This document shows positions 25,101 through 37,700 of a stretch of DNA of 64,000 bases, piece by piece; position 1 is the first letter of the stretch; each line of letters opens with the position of its first letter. The DNA comes from Argopecten irradians (lineage: Eukaryota > Mollusca > Bivalvia > Pectinida > Pectinidae): NCBI RefSeq assembly GCF_041381155.1, contig NC_091142.1, positions 7,426,778-7,490,777 on the forward strand, given 5' to 3'. The translations under genes and the position numbers were made by a program. The notes beneath the pieces are model-generated. The model did no database searches, was not told the origin of the DNA, and saw only the letters and a list, made by a program, of their open reading frames with translations.

Positions 25101-25486
25101 AATTGCTTAAATATATTAACTTTACGGAGACCCTGAAAAACACACGGGCAATAGTTCCATGTGTCCGTGGGAGTGAGCGTCTTCTACATTTAAGTTGCAT
25201 CAAACATATCTGTCAACATTGCCCTGTCTGAAGTATCAGGTAGCCTATACCCCGAAATCAAAATGTTGAGACTTGTAAAACGGTTCCATCGAATTCACGA
25301 AACATATTGTTCAGGCTTTTATGATTTACGATAGGATTCTGTTTCACAAACATTCTGTAACTTATGGAAAGACCATAAATTAATTGTTTCGATTGGAAAA
25401 GTATTACAGTGGATAAGTTGTTTTTCTCGTGTTCTTTGTGCTTAAGTCTATCTAGCAGCTCTACAACCTATTCGGCCTATGTGACC

Positions 25487-25675
25487 GATCGCCAGGCAAT
25501 ATGTAGCAAAGCTTAGCTCGTGCTCGCAATTGCACGTGTACCTATTCAATGTCGCAGCATATGACGTAGCGTACACAAAATATTGACTGCATAATTGTGT
25601 GCAACTATACAAAATACAAAATCACGCGCATTATCCAGGTGGTTTGATTGACAGTGGGCGTTCCTTCAATTGTGT
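25487..25675. mobile_element. GATCGCCAG foldback MITE, copy 1
   Basis: Left GTGACCGATCGCCAGGCAAT; the interior shares ATTCAATGTCG and ACAAAATACA with the inverted copy at 42828-42979; the right end is GGTTTGATTGACAG. Non-coding. Confidence 0.55.
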
Positions 25676-25699
25676 CCACGATCCAGTACAGTACAAAAG

Positions 25700-26640
25700 T
25701 TACTTAATCGTAGTTAGACTGGTTTTATCGTATTTTTAGAAGATAACACTGAAAAACAGATTTGTCGACGGCAGTTTTCACCTCAGATAGGTGGACATGT
25801 TCAAGCAGGAAAATAGAATACAGTGAAATAAAACCAAGACTGGGGATAAAAACTCATGGGTGGGTAGGATAATAACAAAACATGAATTGGAACAATTTTG
25901 ATCAGAATGCACGCGCAAATATTTAATGTATAATTATTTTTTTGTTTTTATGTCTTCTTTTAATACGCTGTTCAATACATAACCTTTCTCTTTTATGGGT
26001 GTACATTGGTGTCGTAACTGCGTCAAAAAATACTATTTTGTCGGTAAAATTTTAACATTTTTTTCCTGAAACTAGACTGATTTTATCATAAAAGATGCAA
26101 ACAACGGGATTTGCGTCAGAAAATATCACGCAAATTTCATATATGGATAATTGACTTGCAGACGTGATTTTCTCAGAACTAATTTCAAAATGACTGGATA
26201 TCATACAAGTTGTTGTAAAATTGCAATAAAACGACGAGGTTTGAGAGAAAAAATACCCTATTATATATAGATATGAAGGAATAGGATGGCAAAATGTGAA
26301 ACCCTCGACAAGTCTAGGATTTTACAACAATTTGTGATCCTTACATAGATTCTTATAATATTGACCATCACATACAGTGAACTAGTACGTCTCTGTTGTC
26401 AGCTGGCGACTGTTACACTGACGTTAATTTATATAGAGATGACACGTTTGATATGGAATTTATTTCACACGAGTGAGTTACTTTTTAAAAGTAACAAAAG
26501 ACACCAGCGTTATCCAACACCCAGCACATTTATACAATTGTCTGAGAGTGAATCAACACAATGTATTGTCTTAGAAAACTAATCTTATATCTTTGTTTGT
26601 TAACCAATATTTTTATCTACTTTAAGCATTGATGTCACTA
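25700..26640. other. Intergenic, no gene seen
   Basis: AT-rich sequence with one 73-codon chance frame at 26361-26582 that lacks a recognisable domain. Nothing further was recognised. Confidence 0.45.
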
Positions 26641-26647
26641 TTTTTTA

Positions 26648-26990
26648 ATTTTATTGGGGTATGAAAAAAATTGTTTGCAAACTGTGTGAATCCGCGTAGC
26701 GGATTCTCATAAAAGTTTGCAAACAATTTTTTTTTCATAACCCGATAAAATTTAAAAAAAGAGTGAGATCAAAACTTATAATTAATTTTATACTCTATTT
26801 GATAAAATGAAGTATGTTTAAATGTAACATTAAAATGGTTTTTCAAGGGATTCTTTTTCCCGAATCAATACGCAACGTCAACATCTCTATTGTGACGTCA
26901 CGATAACGTCGGGGTTTCGCGCCATTCTCGATTTTTTTTCATAGTGGTATGCAAAAAAAAATATTGGCCAATCAGAAAGCCAGATTTGGT
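26648..26990. mobile_element. TTTGCAAAC hairpin repeat, fuller copy
   Basis: AATTTTATTGGGGTATGAAA...TTGTTTGCAAACT is mirrored by AGTTTGCAAACAATTTTTTT...CATAACCCGATAAAATT (arms about 35-40 bp). The apex is GAATCCGCGTAGCGGATTC, itself a palindrome. A further CATAGTGGTATGCAAAAAAA at 26938 may be the distal end. A fragment lies at 8125-8350. Confidence 0.6.
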
Positions 26991-26999
26991 ATGAAACAA

Positions 27000-28340
27000 A
27001 GAAAAATTAATTATTGAAATGTAAATAGAAGTATTTGTTCACATACATTGAGTTACATACCGAAATGTATGTAACACACCAGTGCATGTCAAACCATAAC
27101 AACCGTCATAGATTTCTATGCAAATTGCCCAAATGCACCAAAAGTTTAGACTAGTCAAATGCTTCAATTTCTACTAACAAACTCAAGTCATTTTGACTTA
27201 AGTTAAATAATGAGTGAGGTATGTGTCATAAATATTGACTTTATTCCAAAATAAAATTTTATTTTGAAAAATAAATTACAATTACATAATTGTCCTCGCA
27301 CAGGAGAATATCCATTCATCATACAACCATATGTAATCTTGATACTTTTTAGTGTCTTTGAACATAAGCTTTACATGTATATATTATTATTGATACCACA
27401 TATTTATTGCAATGCATATCAGAATATACATGTTTAGATTTTTCTTCTATGATAGGTTGGGGAGATACGTACACTAATAATAATATTCATTTATAATGTA
27501 ATGTTAAATGTTAAAATATTTCGTTGATGATTGTACTATACCGGATTTGTTTGGAGATGGCTTAAATAAGCTTTGCCTGCTGCCAAATCCATTTGCATAT
27601 TATTTGCAATAAAATTTGTTGAAATGAAAAATACCTCCCAACGACAATGGGACTCCGCACAAATTATATTGGCGGATAAGATTTGTCTCACCTAAGTATT
27701 GACTTAATTAGTGCTTTTTGTCTCGAGAGATTAGGACTGCGAGAGATTTGAACTGGGCCAAATAAAGATAAAGCCATTTTAGTATATGAGTATATCAAAA
27801 TGATACTAGGGGAGGATAATCCCGTGATAGGCTCCTGAAAGGGCAAACGTTTTCCACAATATAAATTTTGTGTATTGATGTTGTTTTTGTTGCTTTTTGT
27901 GGGTTTTTTTCTTTTTGTTTGTTTGTTTGTTTTTGCTTGTTTTTTTAATACATGGGGTGTTGATTTTCATTTGAATCAATATTAGTATAAAAAAAACAGA
28001 ATTGAGTATGCAGGAGCCTAAATCGGTGTACGTATCAAATGATCACATGATCGCTTCTTAGTTTACCTTACAACTTTAATTTATCATGCTGCGTCTGACA
28101 TCCCCTTGTATCATTCAGTGACTGTCAATCTGAGGCCAGGTGACCTAGTATAGTGCACTAGTTGATATAGGCCGACCGTATCACACTTACAGGGGTATCT
28201 ATGTATCTTCATTATATAACATGGCGGCTTAGTTCGTACCGGTCAAGGCTTTCGGGGATACCCAATAACATTGGTATTGTAACAGGGCGGGAGAGGGTTC
28301 GAGCCCGGCTGGCGGCACACTACCCTTAGGCCATGGGCTA
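27000..28340. other. Intergenic, no gene seen
   Basis: AT-rich with GTTT runs at 27890-27945. At 28290-28310 a GGGTTCGAGCCCGG stretch resembles a tRNA box B, but no box A or cloverleaf could be drawn. Confidence 0.45.
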
Positions 28341-28344
28341 GGAG

Positions 28345-31300
28345 GGTCCCACATGCACCCCCCCCCCCCAAACCTCCGAACCAATATTTTTCTGAACCCT
28401 TATGACTCACTGATCACAAATCCAAATGTTAACATTGCATAAGTTGGGATGAACTTCCGGTTATGACGTCATCAAGATGGCCGCCATCTCGAATTTCACT
28501 AAATATTGAAAAATAGTCATAACATTAACATTTTTCAACCGAAGTAGACAAATGAGGTATCAAAATGACCACAATAGAACAACAAATACATACCCACAAT
28601 AGAACAACAAAAAAACCCAATATATGTAGTGATTTCTACGCAGGAAATGAAAAAAATCGGATTTAAAGCTCAAAAATGGTGATTTTTCAGCAAATTTTTC
28701 ATATTTTGTTTGACGCAGCAAAAATGTTTCCCAACAGCAATCTATTATTTCTAATAGGTTTTTTGACCACTTATCAATCAGTGTAAGCAACGAAAACAAC
28801 CAAAACCAATGTTAACATCGTATAAGTTCCGGTTATGACGTCATCAAGATGGCCACCATCTCGAATTTCACTGAAAAAATGAAAAATAGTCAAAACATTG
28901 ACATTTTTCAACTGAAGTAGACAAATGAGGCATCAAAATGACCACAATAGAACAACAAATACATATCAGGACCAAATAATCCAATATATGTAGTGATTTG
29001 AACGCAGGAAATGAAAAAAATAATATTTTCAGCTCAAAAATAGTAATTTTTCAGCATTTTTTTCATATTTGGCTTGACGCAGCAAAAATTGTTTCTCAAC
29101 AACAAAATTATTATTCACAATCAGTTATTTGACCTCTTATCAATCGGTTAAAACAACAACAACAAAAATATATAGAAATGCAAAAGAGAATTGTTATACC
29201 ATCATTTGGTTTAGAAAACATCACCGGATGCGGCATATGATTGTTATTTTTTTCCAAACCGCTAACACTACATTTTCCTGGTGTCTTGGAATTTCCTGAA
29301 TATAACATTGGCTATTGACGATTTTATATCTTAACAAATTTGAATTTAAAGTTGGCTGAATATCTAAGTGGGACTTCAAAATAATCCATTTTCATATTCG
29401 AAAATTTTGTAGACTAGTAGCCTCTCAAAATGAATTATTACAGCAAAACGCTAACTAATAGCTATAGGGTATCAAATTAAAGTTCCGTAAATATCATGAC
29501 ACTTTTCGAAACAAATTGTGTCTTTTAGAATGAGCACATCCATTGTTTATTTCCTGTGTATAACGCAAGGAAATATAAGATGGTTACTACAGTGTCACAT
29601 ATTTCTTTCATTATTTCTTAATGGTAATCATTTTCGTTGTGCGTGCTTTCGCCAGAGTGTCGTCTTCGACCTCGGTGACCTGATGTGACATTACATTACC
29701 GGGTTACCATCGTGGTTCTAACTTGTCAACTATCCATGGTCAGAGTTAAGATCAGAAAACATCGGCTTCAGGGATGTGGGAGCTCTTCCTTTTTCCAACC
29801 TAGTTTCACCTAGATTCACATATCGTATATGATGTTCCAGACTTCCCTGGCATGATGGAAAAGACACCAGATCAACATTCTGCGGGGGGTTGAGTTGGTT
29901 CTCCTTAATTCGTGTGAAGCACAATTCCTCATTCTTGTGAACCTCAGTGACCATAAGTGGCACAGGTGGATTCTTTGAGGTCATAAATGAGGGTCTGCAG
30001 TGAAGTTTCACTCTTTGCCAAGTCTGGAAAGCACTTTAGAGAACTTTCTACTGGAGAGTCTTCAATGGTCCTCTTTGTGCATACACCAGATGTGATACAA
30101 CCAGCACCTTCAAGGGAGTGGGGAAAAGTCAGACCAATGAAAAACATTTAACATTTATGCCCTCATTAATGACCTCGATGATATCACCTGTGCCATTTAT
30201 GGTCGCACGAGGGTCAACAAGATTGGTGAATAGTTCTTCATACGAATTATGGAGTTATGTGCTAAGGAGAACCAATCCACCATTGGAAGAATGTGCATTT
30301 GGTGTAATTTCCATTATGCCGTAGAAGTCTGATACAGCATATACGTACGATATGTTAGAATCTGAAAGAGATCCCACATCCCTGAACCTGTTGTTCCTGA
30401 TATGAACTCTGGCCGTGGATGGGTCATAAAAGGCTAGGTAAAAAAACACTGGTAATGCAGTGTCACATGAGCTCATCGACATCGAAGACGTCGATCTGGC
30501 TTTCGACGAATTGGATACTGATATCTCGAGTAGTATTCTGATTCGGACTGCATGTACCAGCTACCAGATTTCGCGTGTGTCTCTTCAATGGATAGGTCAG
30601 TGAGGCGAGAAAGCACGCACAATAATAATGGTTATCATTGAGAACCAGTGAAAGACATATAAGTGACATTGTAGTAACCATCTGACATTTTGCTTATGCT
30701 ATGCATAGGAAATAAACAATGAATGTGCTCATTTTCGAAGACACAAACGCTTTGGGAACTGTTAATGATTTAACGGAAACACAGGCTTAGCTTAGGTTAC
30801 ATTTTGTCAGTAGGTGTTGTGTTACTTTTGAGACGCTGCTAATCTACAAAATTGAGGGTATAACAATAAGTTTTTTTTTTTTTGCATTTCTATATATTGT
30901 TTTTGTTGTTTTTGTTTTTACTGATTGATAGGAGTTTAAATAACTGAATACGAGTAATAATTTGTTGTTGGGAAAACATTTCTGCTGCGTCAAGCCAAGT
31001 ATGAAAAATTTGCTAAAAAAATCACCATTTTTGAGCTTAAAAGCTTATTTTTTTTATTTTTTTTTCCGTACAATCACTACACATATTGGATTATTTGGTC
31101 CTGATATGTATTTGTCGTTCTATTGTGGTCATTTTGATACCACATTTGTCTACTTTAGTTGAAAAATATCAGTGTTATGACTATTCTTCATTTTAAGTGA
31201 AATTCGAGATGGTGGCCATCTTGATGACGTCATAACCGGAACCTATACAATGTTAACATTGGTTTTTGTTGTTTAAACTGATTGATAAGTGGTCAAAAAA

Positions 31301-31722
31301 CTTTTTTTGAAATAATAGATTGTTGTTGGGAAACATTTTTTGCTGCGTCAAACAAAATATGAAAAATTTGCTGAAAAAAATCACCATTTTTAAGCTTTAA
31401 ATCCGATTTTTTTCATTTCCTGCGTAGAAATCACTACATATATTGGATTTTTTTTGGTCCTGATATGTATTTGTTGTTCTATTGTGGTCATTTTGATACC
31501 TCATTTGTCTACTTCGGTTGAAAAATGTTTAATGTTATGACTATTTTCAATTTTTAGTGAAATTCGAGATGGCGGCCATCTGGATGACGTCATAACCGGA
31601 AGTTCATCCCAACTTATGCAATGTTAACATTTGGATTTGTGATCAGTGGGGTCATAAGGGTTCAGAAAAAATATTGGTTCGGAGGTTTTGGGGGGGGGGG
31701 GGGGGGGGGGGCATGTGGGACC
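28345..31722. mobile_element. 3.4-kb palindromic element with near full-length inverted arms
   Basis: The ends GGTCCCACATGC plus a C-run and a G-run plus GCATGTGGGACC are mirror images, and the similarity continues inward. Blocks shared in inverted orientation are 28440-28800 with 31255-31640, 28801-29150 with 30890-31250, 29510-29660 with 30600-30757, and 29740-29985 with 30160-30420. Only about 150 bp near 30000-30150 seems unpaired. Each arm also holds two direct sub-repeats near its end, both with GGTTATGACGTCATCAAGAT. The inner arm regions carry the same decayed protein-like sequence on opposite strands (for example ATGGTTACTAC starts and a FRDVGSLSDSNISYVYAVSD stretch); I recognise no family. 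The flanks show no clear target-site duplication. It could be a foldback transposon or a head-to-head duplication of a 1.7-kb unit. Confidence 0.8.
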
Positions 31723-32187
31723 AGTATCAAATTTTAGCTCGCATGGTTTATTTTCTGGTATTGTATATAGATTTCTATAAATTTTATTTTCATTTTTTTA
31801 TTTTTTTTTTTTTTTTCAATTTTTTTAATTTTAATAATACTAGTGTTTATTTTTTTTACAAATATTAATTAGTATACATGGATGCTTCAAATTGAGACAA
31901 AATTATCAGTAAAGTGACGATGTGACGATACATGGATAGGGACATTTCAGCCACATATAGTCCATCAGCTAATTTAGCTTTTGTGGCTTTAAAACGTTCA
32001 GGGCGTCGTCCTTGTTCTTGTATGTTCGGGTCCTGGCCTCAGCACATTACAATAGCTAGCTATGATATTTGATGATGATTGAAAAAAAGAAAATGGGTGA
32101 CAGTTACAATTACAACCTAAATGTCTGATCTATTGTAAATATATATATAGATACACTTTGTTCAAAATGCAATAGAACACTGAAGTT

Positions 32188-33426
32188 GTGGCTATAAAAG
32201 TGCACATTGCAGCGCTGAGAACGTTTAATGTTTGGTCTATTTTAAACTTGGCGGTTGGATCTTTAAATAACTTTGTTATATCGAATATTAATGTAAATGG
32301 ACAGAAGATTTTTAGTTTGTTAGTAAGGTGGGAATTTCAAATTATGTCTGCGAAAATTTTGACAGGATATATATTCTACGGTAATCTATCGAATAACACA
32401 AAGTTTGATGAATTACCGTAACTCATGAAAATCATTCAAGTGGACAAAGATGCACGATTTCTTATAAACATTAGTTACGACACATAAAATTTATGCACTG
32501 TAAAATTTTTGTTTGTATTCCTTACGGCTATGTTTAGATGGAAGCATACCTCCGAAGTCATTTTACAATAAAAACTGTAAAAATATGAAATTGTAGATTT
32601 CAAGTTTGGCTTCATGTTCTGACATTATGTACTCATCTCACTGCGGAAAACTGCAGATGTAAAATTATAATGATTTTTTGCCGCTAAACGCAGTACTGCT
32701 AAAATCATTTTTAGCTCTACACATTAAAATGAATTGTTCGGAAAAAAGTTCAAAGATCCGATGAGTTCATTGTAAAAGTGTACTTTGGTCGGAGCATGTA
32801 CAGTAATTACCTAAAATCGTGTGATGGTACAACGGTATTTGGTATGGTAAATGTCAATATCTTATTATGGTTCAAAAGCTCTTTTGCTTCGTGGTTATGT
32901 AAAAGTTTTAGCCTGAGTGAAGTCCCTTTATTGTAAATTGTAATACGGCAATAATATATTAAAACTTTTCGATTCAGAAAAATGCACTTTACTTTTAACA
33001 GAATGTATGAGCCAGTGCAATTAATATTTCCAAACATCTAGAGAAATTAATTTGCATCATAACCTGCAGATCAGCTGGTAAATACAATTAAAAATGCTAC
33101 CCGCTGGTGAATAAACGGACAACATTGTTAGGTTTAAACAGAGATTTAGGTAATTCGTGAATCGGTTTATTCTATTGAATCCGCTAAACCTGTCTATATA
33201 AGTAGGCCTTATTTATTTATTTATTTATTTTACCTTATATATAGCGGACTAGGTTACTGAATTATCCATCAATGTAATATTAATACATAAATTGTATATA
33301 TTGCTAATGGTTAACTCATCTAACTTTACCATTTTACTATTTTTCCATAAAATAATGTTGTAGCTTAAAAATAAAGTTTGAAGCCTTTATTAAGTCTTCA
33401 GTATACGTTTCTCCCTTTTATGAGAC

Positions 33427-33457
<31 letters not shown>

Positions 33458-34480
33458 TGTTTTAAAAGTTATAATCATTATGTTTATACCGACTATCTTT
33501 TATTATTAATAATTTATGTTAAACGACTCGTGGGTTTATTTGTCCTTTTGAAGGAGTGTAAGGCCAATATGTCCATACATGTACATGTACTGCATATGTA
33601 TGTTGTACACAAAGATGTACAATTTCTGGTTGGTGGAACTTTTTTAAGGAAGATCCATTGCCATGATAAACCGGTTTTATGGGAATATTAACTTTGAATT
33701 GAACCCCAGTATAAAATAACGTGCATGTACGCAAAATATTTATTATGTTTCGGGAATGATTTTGAGCCAGTGATAATATATTCAAATGAAAACCAAGAAA
33801 CATTGCCATTAAATTTTGTCTTCCAATGAAACGTCTGTATCTTTATTTTTCACTTCGTCAACTTTGTTAAACACTAAAAACATACAAAAAATAAATTAAA
33901 AAAAAAATTAAAAAAAAAAAACAACTTTGTATGAACACGTGTTAACGTTTGTGAATAAGGCTATTGCAAGCATTGACTGATTGCGCAATCACGAAATTTT
34001 AAAATCAATTAGAGTTACCACCCTTTTTGTTTACATATCCGGAAATGGTAGTGCTGTCAAACAATTTTGAGCACGATCAACGTTGTTGTTTTTGATGGTG
34101 ACAGTGTAATAATCTGAAATTTATTGATTTATTTACTTACAAATATAGATGAAAGACATTTTAACAGTAGCGCTACTGATTTGTAAACATGTGCCTAGCA
34201 ATTAATACTAGGCCATAGTAGCAGAAACATTGCACAACGTTTCGTCTGATTGGCAGAGTTTAAGCTTATTTCCGGTTGTGTTTTCACTCGTGGTGAAATA
34301 TCTCATTTATAAGCAGGATAGTGTATGTGAATTTTCACATGTATCAGTATTCACAGAAAATTGTAATGTTTGAAAATAAGTCTGTACTTTAAATGTAATT
34401 ACGATTGTTTTTTTTTTTTGTTTTATAAATCAAGATAGAAAAAATAACAATTTAAGAAATTAAAAATAGACAAATTCTTT
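32188..34480. other. Intergenic, repeat copies only
   Basis: Contains family C copy 4 (32425-32720), long T- and A-runs (33428-33451, 33898-33921) and chance frames such as 33519-33809 on the minus strand without recognisable domains. No gene was seen. The promoter and any 5' exon of the LRR gene at 34614 may lie here but were not identified. Confidence 0.45.
32425..32720 (+). repeat. Dispersed repeat family C, copy 4
   Basis: Starts CATGAAAATCATTCAAGTGG and includes GGCTATGTTTAGATGGAAGC, TTTGGCTTCATGTTCTGACA, TATGTACTCATCTCACTGCG and AATGATTTTTTGCC, in the same order as the other copies. Confidence 0.58.
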
Positions 34481-34540
34481 AGATGTCAAGTTCACCAAAG
34501 GATTTTCGAAAGCACAAGATGAACCGAAGTGGGATGATCA

Positions 34541-34700
34541 GGAAGACTCTCGTCTGGCTAAACGTCTATGTTATGTTCTACGATACGGGGCTCTTAGGAG
34601 GGTCTCGAAGTGTATGACACGACAAGACTACGTATTAACTAAACGTCTATGTTATGTTCTCGACGATACGGGGCTCTTAAGGAGGGTCTCCAAGTGTATG
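34541..34700 (+). repeat. Imperfect tandem duplication across the LRR gene first exon
   Basis: AAACGTCTATGTTATGTTCT...GTCTC-AAGTGTATGACA occurs twice, about 84 bp apart (about 34551-34618 and 34635-34702). The first copy lacks 2 nt at one point and 1 nt at another, a net 3 nt, so the outer frame stays open through both. Confidence 0.75.
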
Positions 34701-37700
34701 ACAGAGGTACGTACATAATTGTGCATATTTCTCTCATTAACAATCTAAATTTAACTTTGATATCTTGATATGCATTGTAAAAGCTGTTTAAAATAATGCT
34801 GGATTGGACTGGGGTCTATCATCGATGACCAGTAGGACCTAGTTCATGATAAGTCGGTAGAGCATTCGGCTAGTGTTCAGAGGGGTCTCAGAGTTAGAAT
34901 CAAAGCCTCAGTCTGGCCACTACATTTTTTTCCTCCCCTGTTACACAAATTGACAAGATTACCATCAATTACCATCATATATAGAATATATATTCCATAG
35001 ACATGAGCTTTGATTTTACTTTGAATTTATTTTGGCTTTTATTTCGGATTATTAATGATACTAGCTTTATACCGTTTTTACCTATATTTATGATACCATC
35101 AATGTTTAAAGCATTGAGAATATGGTTAGTAGGGATATGTGAACTTGTGAGTTGTTGTATCTTTGAGTACGAAGAATTGGAAAGGAGGGAGGATTATATA
35201 TATGTTGCATGTAGTAGAATTGGGCTGAGTCAATCATCAGTGAACCAGGAAGCAACATTCATAAAAAAAGCATTTGGCTAGTGTTCAAAGGTCCCAGGTT
35301 AGAATTCTGGTCCAGTCGCTACATTTTCTCCTCTCCTATTTCAAATGTGACTAGTGATAAGTCACTTCTAGCTTTGAATTCAATTTCTTTAGCTCAGTCG
35401 GTAGAGTGCTGGACCATTTGGTGCCGTGACCAGGATCAATCTCATGACCACTGATCCACTCACCACTTTACTGACTGAATAATTCAAAGGATTTGATGTT
35501 ATATCTGACGATATATTTAAGCTATTAATGATATTCCAGGAGGTTAATATTACTGTTAATTTGCTGTATCCACTCCTGGAACAATACTGAAGGGTTCTGT
35601 GTATGAAAACAGATGAGACAGGTAATTTGGTCCTTTGATATACATGTATATCAAAAGAATGGAATAAAAGTACATTGTATTACTTTGAAGTTGGGCATCA
35701 CTCTCTGCTGCAGTTTTCTATTATGTAAGATATGTAATCATTGACAAATTAATTATTTTGTACCTCCAGATATTTAAGCAATGACCAATTCATTATTTTG
35801 TATGTTATGATGACAATGACCAATTTATTATTTTGTAGGTTTTGTAGACATTGACCAGCTAGCCAGCCTCAATTATGATGCGACATGACACAAAGGAGGA
35901 AATCCTTGAAGAGATAGACAAACTCACTTCCCAATTGAGGGGCCAAACGCATTCGAACGGGAAGGAGGAAAAACGGCAAAACCATCAGGGTTGCTTCTGT
36001 GGGCTTTGAACGCTTCGTACTGGAAGATGATTGGAAAACGGCTAAAGAAATTTAGTTATTGTTCGGGCTTGACTTCTGTTTTTTTGAACGCCTGCAATTG
36101 CCTAAGGGCAACATTTAGGTATCACTATGTCGGCGTCGTCCGGTGTCGGCGGCGTCGGCGTCCGAAAAATTGGTTTCTGTGCGATAATGAAAGTATGTCG
36201 ATTTCACACCACATTTGGTATATACTATCAATGAGATCTCGGATGAGTTCTCGCGCCTATGGGGTCAAAATCCGTCAATATTGCAAGAGTTACGGGTACT
36301 TTAAAAATTGTCAAAACAGAAAAATCCAATGATTTCCACTCGATACTTAAATATTTAATATCATATTTCACAAATTTCATAAATTGTTTTATTCAATTAG
36401 ATTTGGATGATGTTCAATAATGGTCAAAATCTGTCAATATTTTGGGTTACGGGACTTTAAAAATCCAGAAAAATCCTGGTTTCATCAAAAAATAACCGAC
36501 CAACCAATTTGGCTTGCTTATATATTAATGAGATCTTTATATGGGTTCGATACTGGTCAAAATTGCCAATCATTTGCGAACCTACGGGGACTTAAATAGT
36601 CGCTGGATTCGATTGAAAAACTTTTAGTATTTATTGTCTTTTGGATAATTTGGTATATTGCTTTATAATCAATGAGATCTTAGATGGGTTCCTTACTTTT
36701 CATAAATCCATCATTATTTGCAAGAAGATATGGAACTTGATTACTTCATCTAAATTGTTTTTAACAATATTTTCAAAACTGTAAATAATATTTTTTTTTG
36801 TGATGCTGTGCAGGCGACACATCCCACTTCGTGGAATTCTTGTGTTAGTTTAATATCATAAACAAACAAGTTCATTTTTTTGCCACTTATTGTTGATGAA
36901 GGAAAGCCAGAGTACTGGAAAAAATCCACCGACACAGCAGTCAGTACCTGGCAACTTCTGGTCATGTTTTTCTCTGGAATTATTTTTTTCCCTACCAGCT
37001 TATCTGGCATGTCTCAAATAATTTCTTAAGTTAAAAGACATTAAACTAATAAAATCAAACCAAACCAAGGAAGCGACAATGTTGTTGTTCTAAACAGAAT
37101 TAGACAGTGAAAACAATAAAAACAAATGAATATTTATAAACATTTACTATTTCTGGCATAGATAGTTTATTATCCAACTACATTTTGCTATCAATGAGAA
37201 GTACTTACAGAAGAGGAGCAGCTTCTGCTGTTTATTGGATAAAATGTATGAAGCACATGTATGAATACTAGTGTTTGAAGTGAATAGTCAGGCAAAGGAA
37301 GGCTTAAGTCGTTTAAAGTATAAATACTAGTGTTTAAAGTGAATAGTCAGGCAAAGGAAGGCTAAAGTCGTTTAAAGTATAAATACTAGTGTTTAAAGTG
37401 AATAGTCAGGCAAAGGAAGGCTAAAGTCGTTTTTTAAAGTATTAGATACTAGTGTTTTAAAGTGATTAGTCAGGCATAGGAAAGGCTAAATGTTTAAAAA
37501 TGTCGTTGTTAATATATAGGTATAATTTCTTATGAACTAGAAAAATATATCAATTCATATCAAAATCGCTCTGCATGTGAAGAAGTTATTTTATATAAAG
37601 AAATCATAACATGTCCAGTCCTGGCTGGATATGTCCATATTGGCATTTCCACCCTGCCTCGCTTTCAAAGAGTTATTTTTGAAATGTGCTAAATTTACAC

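Noticed and set aside
28290-28312. tRNA-like box B GGGTTCGAGCCCGG
   Set aside because: No matching box A, acceptor stem or tail was found; possibly an old SINE trace.
31674-31868. Open frame MVRRFWGGGGGGGMWDQYQI
   Set aside because: It arises from the G-run at the end of the palindromic element and AT-rich sequence beyond it.
34483-34600. Resemblance of RLAKRLCYVLRYGALRR to the N-terminal region of tRNA 2'-phosphotransferase (TRPT1/KptA)
   Set aside because: The match is limited to about 15 residues, no catalytic region follows, and the exon joins in phase to an LRR protein instead.
35875-36007. Open frame MMRHDTKEEILEEIDKLTSQ as an exon of the LRR gene
   Set aside because: Its only nearby donor gives phase 1, which does not fit the phase-0 exon at 37910, and the exon ending at 34706 fits directly.
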